Positions 1 to 9,860 are shown, counted from the first letter of the stretch. The stretch is DNA of 64,000 bases from Bacillota bacterium (GCA_023407575.1 JAEYLX010000014.1:62001-126000); one strand, 5' to 3'. Numbers and translations: made by a program. The notes: generated by a model from the sequence alone, not told the origin.

Positions 1-1
1 G

Positions 2-1738
2 ATGATATCATCCGTCATTTTATCAGCACTATCCTCAATTGCATCATTTATACCCTACATAATGATGTTTTATATTATACGTGAGATTATCTTAGTGTAT
101 CCAGAGTATAGCGAGCTTGACACGACAAAAGTCATTACCTATGGATGGTTAGGGTTTGGAGGAATTATTGTTAACATTCTTTTGTATTTCGCGGCACTAA
201 TGTGCTCCCATCTAGCGGCTTTTGGTACGCTTTATGAGCTGAAGATTAATTTTGCTTCTCATCTGGCTAAGGTACCGTTAGGCTTTCATGTGATTATTGG
301 AAGTGGCAAACTACGAAAGATTATGGATGATAATATTGAGAAGATAGAGGGCTTTATTGCACATATGCTGCCTGATTTGGTTGCATCCTTCGTGGCACCG
401 ATTGTCATGTTGATAATCTTATTATCTGTGGATTACCGCTTTGGTTTAGCCGCTATTCTGGGGATAATTATTGCATTTATCATTGAATTTATTGCATATG
501 GAAATGATGGTGCAAAGAATATGATGAAGAACTATCAGAATTCCATGGAAGAAATGAATAATGCTTCTGTTGAATATATTCGAGGTATATCAGTTGTTAA
601 GGCATTTAAGCAGACGGTCTATTCCTTTCGCAGGCTTCATGATACCATCACGAACTATACGAAAATAGTAATTCCTTATACTCTAAGTTGGGAAAACTAT
701 ATGTCTGGCTTTATCACAGTGATTAATAATATTTACTTATTCCTGTTACCGGTGGGAATTCTCATTGGAAGTAATACAAAGGATTATAAGGAATTTTCGG
801 TAACTTTCATGTTCTATATCCTTTTTGTTCCGTCCATAGCGTCTATTATGTTAAAGATTATGTATGTGAATACAAAGAGCATGCAGATTATCAGTGGTGT
901 AGATCGAATGGACGAGATACTTGAGAAACCAGTATTACCACAACCGGAGATTAGTGCAAAGGTTAGCCGGTTTGATATCCAGTTTAATCAAGTATCCTTC
1001 CGTTATCAGGAGGATAGTGAGGCATTATCTGCAGTTTCCTTCCAGGCAAAGCAAGGAGAGATTACAGCGATTGTAGGTCCCTCGGGCGGAGGAAAGAGCA
1101 CCATCGCTCATTTGATTCCAAGGTTCTTTGACGTTACCGAAGGAGAAATTATGATTGGCGGTGTAGACATCCGTAAAATGAGTACGGAATATCTCATGCA
1201 GCAGGTAAGCTTTGTCTTTCAGGATGTCTTCCTGTTCAAACAAAGTATTATGGAGAATATTCGAATGGGTAATCCCCTGGCTACAGACGACGAGGTCATG
1301 AAGGCAGCCAAAGCAGCACAGTGTCATGACTTTATTGTAAAATTACCGAAGGGTTACCAGACGGTAATCCAAAGTGAAGGAGTGTATCTCTCCGGTGGCG
1401 AAAAGCAGCGTATTGCAATTGCCAGAGCCATTGTAAAAGCTGCACCGATTATTATACTTGACGAGGCAACTGCCTTTGCGGATCCCGAAAATGAATATTT
1501 AATTCAGCGTGCTTTTGAGAAGTTGATTAAAGGAAAGACTGTCATTATGATTGCGCACCGTCTTTCTACAATTAAGAATGCTGACAAAATTCTAGTGATG
1601 GATAAAGGTAATCTTATTGAACAAGGAACACATAAGGAATTAGTTGAACTGCAGGGTAAATATCATAGTATGTGGGAGCTATATACTAGAGCCATAAGCT
1701 GGAAAATGGATAGAAGCGAGGTGAAAGCAAATGCGTAA
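2..1738 (+). CDS. ABC exporter half-transporter, membrane plus ATPase domains (5' end probably cut off)
   Basis: A half-size ABC transporter with an N-terminal six-helix membrane domain (about residues 1-300) and a C-terminal nucleotide-binding domain. Visible ATPase motifs are Walker A GPSGGGKST, signature LSGGEKQR, Walker B IIILDEA and the H-loop AHRLST, all intact. The first codon is the second base of the window and the protein begins abruptly inside the first membrane helix, so some N-terminal residues probably lie upstream. It overlaps the next ABC gene by 8 bp, and the two very likely form a heterodimer. The arrangement resembles paired type-IV exporter-fold systems that export drugs or peptides or take up siderophores; the substrate cannot be read from the sequence. 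Confidence 0.9.
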   Translation: MISSVILSALSSIASFIPYIMMFYIIREIILVYPEYSELDTTKVITYGWLGFGGIIVNILLYFAALMCSHLAAFGTLYELKINFASHLAKVPLGFHVIIGSGKLRKIMDDNIEKIEGFIAHMLPDLVASFVAPIVMLIILLSVDYRFGLAAILGIIIAFIIEFIAYGNDGAKNMMKNYQNSMEEMNNASVEYIRGISVVKAFKQTVYSFRRLHDTITNYTKIVIPYTLSWENYMSGFITVINNIYLFLLPVGILIGSNTKDYKEFSVTFMFYILFVPSIASIMLKIMYVNTKSMQIISGVDRMDEILEKPVLPQPEISAKVSRFDIQFNQVSFRYQEDSEALSAVSFQAKQGEITAIVGPSGGGKSTIAHLIPRFFDVTEGEIMIGGVDIRKMSTEYLMQQVSFVFQDVFLFKQSIMENIRMGNPLATDDEVMKAAKAAQCHDFIVKLPKGYQTVIQSEGVYLSGGEKQRIAIARAIVKAAPIIILDEATAFADPENEYLIQRAFEKLIKGKTVIMIAHRLSTIKNADKILVMDKGNLIEQGTHKELVELQGKYHSMWELYTRAISWKMDRSEVKANA

Positions 1739-3482
1739 ATTACAATCAATGTTAATGCTGACAGACAAGGGATATCAGGATTTAAAAAAAGCAATACTTG
1801 CATGTACGATTACAAATTTATCACTGATGTTTCCCTTTGGTATCAGTATTCAGGTTTTTAGTGAAATATTAAAACCGTTTATGGGTGAAAGCATATCCTG
1901 GACCAGAATGTGGATCTACTTTGGACTTGGAATTGTAGCTGCGTTCCTCGTATTTTTGGCTAGCAAAAATGATTATAAAAAGACTTATGTTACTTCTTAT
2001 ATAGAAGCGGAAAATACGAGAACAAAAGTGGCGGAACATGTTCGTAAGCTGCCCATGAACTTCTTTAATTCAAAGAATTTGTCCGAAGTAACAACAAATA
2101 TAATGGATGACTGTGCCAACAGTGAACATGTTATGAGTCATATTATTCCACAATTAATATCCAATGGTATCTCTGTAACCTTGATATGTGCTATGCTTGC
2201 CATCTTTGATTGGAGATTAGCGCTGGCAACCTTTTGTACAGTACCAATTTCTTTACTCATAATTATTGGTAGCAGGAGGCGACAGGAAAAGCTTAGTACC
2301 AAGCAGATTACCTCTAAACTAAAAGCTACGGATCAAATTCAGGAGTATTTGGATGGTATTAAGGTAATTAAGGCTTGTGGGCTAGAGGGATCTAAGTTTG
2401 ATGTTTTAAGTAGCGCTTTAAAGAACTTGATGAAAATGGCAATCCGAATGGAGTTTGGTACAGGTGTACTTGTAACCGGAGCACAGATGATATTACAGGC
2501 TGGGACCGGACTAACGGTATTCTTAGGAACCTACTTGCTAACCAAGGGCAGTGTAGAGATTATTCCGCTCCTAATGTTCTTTCTCATTGTGGTAAGAATT
2601 TATGGACCAATTCTTACAATCCTCACTTTGCTTCCGGAGTTGTTTTATATGCAGCAGGCTACAAAACGAATGCGTACCTTATTGAATACAAAGATTATGG
2701 AGGGTGATGAAGATACCAAGTTAAAGGACTACAAGATCAAATTCAACAATGTGTCCTTCCAATATCGAGACAGTAATAATCCCGCGGATACCGTTATTAA
2801 GGACATGACCTTTTCCATACCGATAAATGGAATTACAGCTCTGGTTGGTCCATCTGGTTGCGGGAAAAGTACAATTACGAAGCTAATCGCTAGATTCTGG
2901 GATGTAAAGGAAGGTAACATTACAATCGGTGGTATAGATATTAAGACCATTGACCCGGAGCATTTAATGAGTTATATGTCCTTTGTGTTCCAGGATGTAG
3001 TTCTATTCAATGACACTGTGTATAACAACATTAGAATCGGTAATCTTAATGCAACAGAGGAAGAGGTTTTAAACGCCGCAAGAGCTGCTTGTTGTGATGA
3101 GTTTGTAAATAACTTACCACAGGGTTATCAGACAGTCCTTGGTGAAAATGGCAATACCTTATCTGGCGGTGAACGTCAGAGAATCTCCATCGCAAGAGCT
3201 TTACTTAAGGATGCACCAATTGTATTGCTGGATGAAGCAACTGCGTCATTGGACCCTGAAAATGAAGTGTTAATTCAAGAAGCGATTACTAGATTAATTA
3301 AAGGAAAAACAGTAGTCGTTATCGCTCATCGGCTTCGTACCATTGTAGGGGCAGATAAAATAGTCGTGCTTGAGGAAGGAAAATTGGTAGAAGAAGGTAC
3401 CCATGGGGAGTTAATAGAGAATAAGGGATTATACGCTAAACTCTATCATATACAACAGGAAAGCCTGGGCTGGAGTGTTTAA
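1731..3482 (+). CDS. ABC exporter half-transporter, partner of the preceding gene
   Basis: A complete 583-residue half-transporter. The membrane domain covers roughly residues 20-310 and the ATPase domain residues 335-575, with Walker A GPSGCGKST, signature LSGGERQR, Walker B IVLLDEATASLD and an AHRL switch histidine. The start overlaps the upstream stop by 8 bp, which points to translational coupling and a heterodimer with the upstream subunit. Both ATP sites look canonical, unlike the second ABC pair at 6.3-9.9 kb. The operon ends at a strong hairpin after the gene. The substrate is unknown. Confidence 0.92.
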   Translation: MRKLQSMLMLTDKGYQDLKKAILACTITNLSLMFPFGISIQVFSEILKPFMGESISWTRMWIYFGLGIVAAFLVFLASKNDYKKTYVTSYIEAENTRTKVAEHVRKLPMNFFNSKNLSEVTTNIMDDCANSEHVMSHIIPQLISNGISVTLICAMLAIFDWRLALATFCTVPISLLIIIGSRRRQEKLSTKQITSKLKATDQIQEYLDGIKVIKACGLEGSKFDVLSSALKNLMKMAIRMEFGTGVLVTGAQMILQAGTGLTVFLGTYLLTKGSVEIIPLLMFFLIVVRIYGPILTILTLLPELFYMQQATKRMRTLLNTKIMEGDEDTKLKDYKIKFNNVSFQYRDSNNPADTVIKDMTFSIPINGITALVGPSGCGKSTITKLIARFWDVKEGNITIGGIDIKTIDPEHLMSYMSFVFQDVVLFNDTVYNNIRIGNLNATEEEVLNAARAACCDEFVNNLPQGYQTVLGENGNTLSGGERQRISIARALLKDAPIVLLDEATASLDPENEVLIQEAITRLIKGKTVVVIAHRLRTIVGADKIVVLEEGKLVEEGTHGELIENKGLYAKLYHIQQESLGWSV

Positions 3483-3560
3483 AGACAGTAAATCTACAAG
3501 CTTAATGCTATCGTAATAACAAGATAAACCTATAGTAAATAGGATTTTAACAATTTTTTT

Positions 3561-3619
3561 AAAATACCAGAAATAATGAGATTACTGTAGCAACTGATTT
3601 CATTATTTCTGGTATTTTT
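3561..3619 (+). terminator. Rho-independent terminator of the first ABC operon
   Basis: A long inverted repeat (arms centred on ATACCAGAAATAATGA and its complement) is followed by TTTTTAT. It lies after the second ABC gene and before the ahpC promoter. The A-rich 5' arm and T-rich 3' arm are typical of an intrinsic terminator. Confidence 0.85.
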
Positions 3620-3682
3620 ATAAGGAAATGTGAAATACTTTTATAGGTACAAGAATATCATAGAAAAACTTGAATTATTTTC

Positions 3683-3711
3683 TTGACAAACTTTTTACAA
3701 TGTTATATAGT
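3683..3711 (+). promoter_or_regulatory. Sigma-A-type promoter of ahpC
   Basis: TTGACA at 3683-3688 and TATAGT at 3706-3711 are separated by 17 bp. This is a near-consensus housekeeping promoter and lies 58 bp before the ahpC start codon. Confidence 0.8.
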
Positions 3712-3719
3712 GATAACAG

Positions 3720-3737
3720 TAATAATTACTATTATTA
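3720..3737 (+). promoter_or_regulatory. Inverted-repeat operator candidate (PerR/Fur-like) in the ahpC leader
   Basis: A perfect inverted repeat, TAATAAT-TACT-ATTATTA, begins 9 bp after the -10 element and so covers the transcription start region. AT-rich palindromes of this kind are bound by PerR and Fur family repressors, and PerR normally controls ahpCF in Firmicutes. The 7-4-7 spacing differs from the classical 7-1-7 PerR box, so the identity of the binding protein is an inference. Confidence 0.5.
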
Positions 3738-3768
3738 ATATAATAAATAAAATTTGGAGGTCAAAATT

Positions 3769-4332
3769 ATGTCATTAATCGGAACAGAAGTAAAAGAATT
3801 CACAGCGCAGGCATTTCAGAATGGAAAGTTCTTAACAGTAACACAGGAAAACTTTAAAGGTAAGTGGAGTGTGGTTTGTTTCTATCCAGCAGATTTTACC
3901 TTCGTTTGTCCTACAGAGTTAGAAGATTTGCAGAACGAATATGAAACTCTGAAATCACTTGGTGTTGAAGTATATTCTGTTTCTACAGATACTCATTTTA
4001 CACATAAAGCATGGCATGACCATTCAGAAGCAATTAAGAAGATTACTTATATTATGATTGGTGATCCTTCCCATACAATTTCTCGTAACTTTGACGTACT
4101 AATTGAAGCAGATGGTCTTGCAGATCGCGGTACCTTTATTATTGATCCAGATGGTAAAATTCAATCAGCAGAAATCAATGCTGGTAATATTGGTCGTGAC
4201 GCGAGTATCCTTGTTAACAAGATCAAAGCAGCACAGTATGTAAGAAATAACCCTGGCGAAGTTTGTCCTGCGAAATGGAAAGAAGGCGGCACAACTCTTA
4301 AGCCAAGCCTTGACCTTGTTGGAAAAATCTAA
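3769..4332 (+). CDS. ahpC: Alkyl hydroperoxide reductase C, 2-Cys peroxiredoxin
   Basis: A cytoplasmic peroxiredoxin that reduces hydrogen peroxide and organic hydroperoxides. The peroxidatic cysteine is Cys47 in FVCPTE and the resolving cysteine sits in GEVCPAKW near residue 165. The 187-residue length matches typical bacterial AhpC. The ATG at 3769 is chosen because GGAGG ends 9 bp upstream; an in-frame TTG at 3754 would place the start ahead of that site. The gene precedes ahpF, its reductase, with a hairpin between them that may lower ahpF expression relative to ahpC. Confidence 0.97.
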   Translation: MSLIGTEVKEFTAQAFQNGKFLTVTQENFKGKWSVVCFYPADFTFVCPTELEDLQNEYETLKSLGVEVYSVSTDTHFTHKAWHDHSEAIKKITYIMIGDPSHTISRNFDVLIEADGLADRGTFIIDPDGKIQSAEINAGNIGRDASILVNKIKAAQYVRNNPGEVCPAKWKEGGTTLKPSLDLVGKI

Positions 4333-4421
4333 GGTGAAATAAAGCTGTAAGTAACTTTAGATAGAGTGAGCTTGGAGAGTTTAACTCACCTAGATTATCA
4401 TAAATGTTTATTACAAAAGCT

Positions 4422-4463
4422 CATATAACGAAAGAGTCTGTCAACAGGCTCTTTCGTTATATG
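4422..4463 (+). terminator. Strong hairpin between ahpC and ahpF, probable attenuator
   Basis: A 15-bp perfect stem (CATATAACGAAAGAG with its complement) extends through a G-U pair towards a four-base loop. No clear U-run follows, so this is more likely an mRNA-stabilising or partial-termination element than a full terminator. Its position fits the usual excess of AhpC over AhpF. Confidence 0.7.
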
Positions 4464-4501
4464 ATAAAACGGCATAAGTTGCCATATTATGGAGGATTAT
4501 A

Positions 4502-6031
4502 ATGATATTGGATGCAGAGATTAAAGGACAACTTGCAAGTTATCTGGAGCTTCTGGAAAATGATATACTGATTAAAGTCAGTGTTGGTGATGACAGTGTA
4601 TCAAAGGAAATGTCAGAGCTTATTGACGAAATTGTAGCAATGACTACAAAGATAAAGAGAGAGAACACAACCCTGGCAAGAACCCCTAGTTTTAGCGTAA
4701 ATCGCCTGAATGAAGATACCGGAGTAACATTTGCAGGAATTCCTTTAGGACATGAATTTACTTCTTTGGTATTAGCACTTTTACAGGTGAGCGGAAGAGC
4801 ACCAAAGGTAGAGGAAAAATTAATCGATCAGGTTAAGAAGGTGAAAGGGGAATACCATTTTGAAACATATATCAGTTTAAGTTGCCATAACTGCCCAGAG
4901 GTAGTACAGGCAATTAACTTAATGAGTATATTGAATTCTGGAATTACCCATACCATGATTGATGGAGCTGCTTTTAAATCAGAAGTAGAAAGTAAAAATG
5001 TTATGGCAGTACCCTCCATTTACTTAAATGGAGAGTTTTTTGGAAGTGGTCGTATGGTGTTAGAAGAGATTCTAGCGAAACTTGGAACAGCTACTGATGC
5101 AACAGAATTTGAAGAAAAAGCACCTTTTGACGTTCTTGTCATTGGGGGTGGTCCATCTGGTGCAAGTGCAGCTATTTATGCTGCGCGTAAAGGTATTCGT
5201 ACTGGTATTGTTGCAGAACGTTTTGGCGGTCAGGTAAGAGATACCCTAGGAATTGAGAACTTTATCGGTACAAAGTACACCCAGGGTCCAAAACTTGCTG
5301 AAAGCTTAGAGGCACATGTAAAAGATTATGACGTGGATGTTATGAGCTTGCAAAGAGCAAAGAGTCTGGAGAAAAAGGAACTTATTGAAGTTGAACTTGA
5401 AAATGGTGCTATCTTAAAAAGCAAGACCGTTATTATTTCTACGGGTGCTCGCTGGCGTAATGTCGGTGTACCAGGGGAAGTGGAATTTAAGAATAAAGGC
5501 GTGGCTTACTGTCCTCATTGTGACGGCCCATTGTTCAAAGATAAAGATGTTGCAGTAATCGGTGGAGGCAACTCCGGAATTGAGGCAGCCATCGATCTTG
5601 CAGGAGTAGTTAAGCATGTTACTGTGCTTGAGTTCATGCCAGAGCTAAAAGCAGATGCAGTACTACAGGAAAGACTCTACAGCTTGCCTAATGTAACGGT
5701 ATACAAGAATGTTCAGACAAAGGAAATCACCGGAACAGATAAAGTGAATGGTATTACTTTTGTGGACAGAGCAACGGGTGAAGAACAACATGTAGAGTTA
5801 CAGGGTGTATTTGTCCAGATCGGTCTTGTGGCAAGCACAGAGTGGTTAGGTGATACGGTTGAGCGTAACCGCATGGGTGAAATTCTTGTCGACACACATA
5901 ATGCAACCAGTCTTCCAGGTGTTTTTGCAGCAGGAGATTGCACTAACAGTCCTTATAAGCAGATTATTATTTCCATGGGTTCTGGTGCAACTGCAGCCTT
6001 AAGTGCTTTTGATTACTTAATAAGAAATTAA
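4502..6031 (+). CDS. ahpF: Alkyl hydroperoxide reductase F, NAD(P)H:AhpC disulfide reductase
   Basis: A flavoprotein that passes electrons from NAD(P)H to AhpC. The N-terminal tandem thioredoxin-fold region carries the CHNC redox pair at residues 128-131. The thioredoxin-reductase-like part follows, with the FAD-binding GGGPSGAS motif, the active-site CPHC at 337-340, the NAD(P)-binding GGGNSG motif and a C-terminal FAD contact AAGDCT. The 509-residue length is close to the family norm of about 520. GGAGG lies just ahead of the ATG. It probably belongs to the ahpC transcription unit and ends at a hairpin. Confidence 0.96.
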   Translation: MILDAEIKGQLASYLELLENDILIKVSVGDDSVSKEMSELIDEIVAMTTKIKRENTTLARTPSFSVNRLNEDTGVTFAGIPLGHEFTSLVLALLQVSGRAPKVEEKLIDQVKKVKGEYHFETYISLSCHNCPEVVQAINLMSILNSGITHTMIDGAAFKSEVESKNVMAVPSIYLNGEFFGSGRMVLEEILAKLGTATDATEFEEKAPFDVLVIGGGPSGASAAIYAARKGIRTGIVAERFGGQVRDTLGIENFIGTKYTQGPKLAESLEAHVKDYDVDVMSLQRAKSLEKKELIEVELENGAILKSKTVIISTGARWRNVGVPGEVEFKNKGVAYCPHCDGPLFKDKDVAVIGGGNSGIEAAIDLAGVVKHVTVLEFMPELKADAVLQERLYSLPNVTVYKNVQTKEITGTDKVNGITFVDRATGEEQHVELQGVFVQIGLVASTEWLGDTVERNRMGEILVDTHNATSLPGVFAAGDCTNSPYKQIIISMGSGATAALSAFDYLIRN

Positions 6032-6072
6032 GATAAGAATGTAAGCTAGATTAGTGAATAATCCATAAACTA

Positions 6073-6140
6073 AGAAACAGTCTCCATTTTCTAACAAAGA
6101 TATCAGTAGATAACTTTATAGAAAAAGGGAGGCTGTTTCT
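6073..6140 (+). terminator. Long inverted repeat after ahpF, probable terminator
   Basis: Arms AGAAACAGTCTCC and GGAGGCTGTTTCT pair with one G-U, and the stem continues inward through TTTTCTA/TAGAAAA. It lies 42 bp after the ahpF stop. The trailing U-run is weak. Confidence 0.65.
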
Positions 6141-6284
6141 ATCGTTTCATGGCGAGGAAATTTCTTTCGGTTTGTCACTTGCGAATGCTATTTTAAAAAT
6201 ATATAATAAAAGAATGACTTAAACTTGTATTTGATAAAAAGTTAATAAAAGTATAAATGACATAACAGCTTAGAGGTAATTGCA

Positions 6285-7982
6285 ATGAAAAAGATAATGA
6301 TCTACATTCAACCATATATTCCACGTATGATGTTTGGGTTTTTGATAAAGGTACTTGGTACCTTTATGGATTTGGGCTTACCTTGGGTGCTAGCTTTCAT
6401 TATTGATAATATCATACCTGAGAAGAAAGTATCTTTAATTCTATGGTGGGGTCTTGTAATGCTGGGGTTATCGGTGGGAGCAAGAACCTTTAATGTTATT
6501 GCTAACAGAATGGCCTCCAAAGTAGCTAGAAATACGGTGGAGAAGTTACGCCATGACCTGTTTCAGAAGATAATTAACCTTTCCGGAAATCAATTGGATG
6601 CTTTCACAATCCCCTCATTAGAGTCCCGAATGACATCGGATACCTACAACATACACAATATGATTGGAATGATACAGAGGCTCGGTGTCAGAGCACCACT
6701 CATATTAATCGGTGGAGTTATAATTACATTTACTCTTGAACCAGTTCTCGCATTAGTATTAATTGGCATACTGCCGTGTTTGGCTATTGTTGTCTACTAT
6801 GTTTCTAAAAAGGGAATTCCCCTATACAGCCAGGTTCAGAAATTAACGGATAAGATGATAAGGATAGTCAGAGAAAACATATCTGGTATCCGTGTAATAA
6901 AGGCACTTTCCAAAACTCAATATGAAAAGGAACGATTTTCAGATATTAATGGTAAGGTTTCGGAGGAAGAGCAAAAGGCTGGCAGCATTATGGCAGTTAC
7001 CAATCCAATTATGAATGCGATTTTAAATCTAGGACTAACCTTAGTTGTAGTAGTTGGTGCATATCGCGTTAATATTGGAGCTTCCCAACCGGGTAAAATT
7101 GTTGCTTTCCTATCTTATTTTACGATTATGTTACAAGCTGTTATGGCAATTACCAGAATTTTTGTAGTGTTTTCTAAAGCAAGTGCTTCAGCAGAAAGAA
7201 TAGCGGAAGTACTAGACGCTCAGGAGGATCTGCGGGTGGAGCAATTGAAGACTGAAAAACCCGAGTATCATATTGAGTTTGAAAATGTGTACTTCTCCTA
7301 TGCAGATGAACCCTGCCTTACAAATATTACTTTTGGTATGAAAAAGGGTGAAAGTCTTGGAATTATAGGTTCTACTGGATCAGGAAAGACGACACTGGTC
7401 AATCTTTTAATGCGATTTTATGATGTGAATAGTGGTACTATCACCATAGACGGTAAGAATGTGAAAAGCTTTGATAAACAAGAGCTAAGACAGAAGTTCG
7501 GGGTTGTTTTTCAAAATGATGTACTGTTTGCAGATAAGATTTATGAAAACATAAGCATAGGCAGAAATCTTTCACAGGATGCTGTATGGGAGGCTGCGAG
7601 ATATGCACAGGCAGAGGCATTTATTGAGGAGCTTGAAAGTGATATAGATTTTAAATTAGCTATAAAGGGGAGTAATTTAAGTGGCGGTCAAAAGCAGCGA
7701 CTATTGGTAGCAAGAGCTTTAGCAGGTCATCCGGAAATATTAATTCTAGATGATTCTTCCAGTGCGTTGGATTATCGAACGGACTCCTTGCTTAGAAAAG
7801 CAATCAGAGAACACTATCAGGATACAACTACCATTATAATTGCACAACGAATCAGTTCCGTAATGAAATCAGATCATATCCTTGTGATAGAAGAAGGGCA
7901 TATTGCTGGCTATGGGACTCATGAAGAGCTACTTGATAATTGCAACGTCTATCATGAGATTTATCAGTCGCAGTTAATGTAA
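6285..7982 (+). CDS. ABC exporter half-transporter carrying the degenerate ATP site
   Basis: A 565-residue half-transporter with an exporter-type membrane domain (about residues 1-300) and an ATPase domain. Walker A GSTGSGKTT and signature LSGGQKQR are normal. Walker B reads LILDDSSSALD, so the catalytic glutamate is replaced by aspartate. The H-loop also differs: AQRIS stands where AHRLS is usual. These changes mark the non-hydrolysing site of asymmetric heterodimers such as BmrCD or TM287/288. The next gene supplies the other half, 78 bp downstream. Multidrug or lipid export is likely; the substrate is not determined. Confidence 0.92.
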   Translation: MKKIMIYIQPYIPRMMFGFLIKVLGTFMDLGLPWVLAFIIDNIIPEKKVSLILWWGLVMLGLSVGARTFNVIANRMASKVARNTVEKLRHDLFQKIINLSGNQLDAFTIPSLESRMTSDTYNIHNMIGMIQRLGVRAPLILIGGVIITFTLEPVLALVLIGILPCLAIVVYYVSKKGIPLYSQVQKLTDKMIRIVRENISGIRVIKALSKTQYEKERFSDINGKVSEEEQKAGSIMAVTNPIMNAILNLGLTLVVVVGAYRVNIGASQPGKIVAFLSYFTIMLQAVMAITRIFVVFSKASASAERIAEVLDAQEDLRVEQLKTEKPEYHIEFENVYFSYADEPCLTNITFGMKKGESLGIIGSTGSGKTTLVNLLMRFYDVNSGTITIDGKNVKSFDKQELRQKFGVVFQNDVLFADKIYENISIGRNLSQDAVWEAARYAQAEAFIEELESDIDFKLAIKGSNLSGGQKQRLLVARALAGHPEILILDDSSSALDYRTDSLLRKAIREHYQDTTTIIIAQRISSVMKSDHILVIEEGHIAGYGTHEELLDNCNVYHEIYQSQLM

Positions 7983-8060
7983 TTGATACTTGGTTTAACT
8001 TTGAAATGAAGGCTAGTGTACTGCAATTAATGTTAGGTATTATAAGAAACGAGGTGCTGT

Positions 8061-9860
8061 ATGGCCGGTATAACGAATTCCACAATGGGAAAAGCAAAAA
8101 TGAGTGAAAAAACGGATAAACCTAAAAATACAAAGCTAGTCTTAAAACGTTTGTGGAACTATATGTTTCATTATAAATGGATGCTGACACTGGCAGTTGT
8201 TCTTACCGTAGTAAGTAACTTGTTTGCGTTACTAGGACCCTTGCTATCGGGCTATGCAATTGATGCAATTCAACCTGGGAAGGGCCTGGTGGTATTTCAG
8301 AAAGTATTTTATTATGCTGCTTGGATGGTGGTGTTTTATGTGATTTCTTCAGCACTTTCCTATGTATTATCAATTTTAATGATACGCTTCAGTCAGAAAA
8401 TTGTGCGCAAGATGAGAGAAGACTTATTTACGAAATTAGTTGACTTGCCGGTGGGATACTTTGATCGTCATCAGGCAGGGGATATCATAAGTAGGATATC
8501 CTATGATATTGACACGGTGAATACTTCACTTTCCACCGATGTGGTACAGATTGCTGCCAGTGTAATAACCATTGTGGGCTCTTTAATTATGATGATCATC
8601 ATTTCACCGGTGCTTGTCCTTGTAATGCTGGTTACAATACCGCTATCTTTTCTTTACACCCGTTATATGGCTAACAAAGTACGCCCTTTATATCGGAGAC
8701 GATCCGCAAAGTTGGGCGAAATGAATGGATTTGTTGAGGAAATGGTATCTGGACAGAAAACTATCAAAGCATATGCCGCAGAGGATTCCGTTATGTTACG
8801 GTTTGATAAGATTAATACGGAGACTGTGGATGCTTATTACGATACGGAATATTACGGCAGTATGACGGGACCAACGGTTAATGCAATAAACAACTTATCC
8901 TTATCCTTAATTACGGTGTTTGGTGCAATTCTGTATCTATATAACATGATGTCGCTAGGTAATATTTCATCCTTTATACAGTATTCCAGGAAATTTTCCG
9001 GTCCAATTAATGAGGCAGCAAACATTATTAGTGAACTTCAGTCGGCAGCAGCCGCAGCAGAACGAGTATTTCGATTAATGGATGAAGCGGCAGAAGTTAA
9101 GGACAGAGAAGAAGCGGTAGAGCTTAAAGCTGTTACGGGAGAGGTAATACTAGAGAATGTTTCTTTTGGTTATTTACCAGAAAAAATTATTATTAAGAAC
9201 TTATTCTTACATGCAAAACCGGGCAGCCTAACTGCGATTGTTGGTCCAACTGGTGCTGGTAAAACTACGATAATTAACCTTTTAATGAGATTTTATGATG
9301 TCTGGGAGGGAGGAGTATTCATCGATGGGAAGGAAACCAGAGATTTGACCAGACAAAGCTTAAGAAAAGCCTATGCCATGGTACTCCAAGATACCTGGCT
9401 GTTTCAGGGAAGTATTTTTGATAATATTGCTTATGGTAAAGAAAATGCTACTATGGAAGAGGTTATTGAAGCAGCCAAAATGGCTGGTATTCATTCCTTT
9501 ATAAAAAGGCTTCCAGATGGCTATTATACTATTGTTAATGAGGATGGCATGAATATCTCAAAGGGACAAAAGCAGTTACTTACCATAGCAAGAGCGATGC
9601 TACTGGATGCCAAAATGCTAATTCTTGATGAAGCAACCTCTAATGTGGATACCAGAACTGAAATTAATATTCAAAAAGCAATGAGAAAGCTGATGGAGAA
9701 GAAAACCTGCTTTGTCATCGCCCATCGACTATCTACCATTCAAGGAGCGGATAACATTCTTGTGGTAGATCAGGGAAATGTGGTGGAGCAAGGAAGCCAT
9801 AAGGAATTGATGGAAAAGAAGGGATTTTATTATAGATTATATAATTCACAGTTTGAATAA
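8061..9860 (+). CDS. ABC exporter half-transporter, catalytically competent partner
   Basis: A 599-residue half-transporter with a hydrophilic N-terminal tail of about 35 residues, six membrane helices and an ATPase domain. Walker A GPTGAGKTT, Walker B LILDEATSN and H-loop AHRLST are canonical, but the signature is ISKGQKQ instead of LSGGQ. In an ABC dimer this altered signature completes the site formed by the Walker motifs of the upstream subunit, so both deviations fall in the same composite ATP site. The start is supported by GAGGTG seven bases upstream. Confidence 0.93.
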   Translation: MAGITNSTMGKAKMSEKTDKPKNTKLVLKRLWNYMFHYKWMLTLAVVLTVVSNLFALLGPLLSGYAIDAIQPGKGLVVFQKVFYYAAWMVVFYVISSALSYVLSILMIRFSQKIVRKMREDLFTKLVDLPVGYFDRHQAGDIISRISYDIDTVNTSLSTDVVQIAASVITIVGSLIMMIIISPVLVLVMLVTIPLSFLYTRYMANKVRPLYRRRSAKLGEMNGFVEEMVSGQKTIKAYAAEDSVMLRFDKINTETVDAYYDTEYYGSMTGPTVNAINNLSLSLITVFGAILYLYNMMSLGNISSFIQYSRKFSGPINEAANIISELQSAAAAAERVFRLMDEAAEVKDREEAVELKAVTGEVILENVSFGYLPEKIIIKNLFLHAKPGSLTAIVGPTGAGKTTIINLLMRFYDVWEGGVFIDGKETRDLTRQSLRKAYAMVLQDTWLFQGSIFDNIAYGKENATMEEVIEAAKMAGIHSFIKRLPDGYYTIVNEDGMNISKGQKQLLTIARAMLLDAKMLILDEATSNVDTRTEINIQKAMRKLMEKKTCFVIAHRLSTIQGADNILVVDQGNVVEQGSHKELMEKKGFYYRLYNSQFE

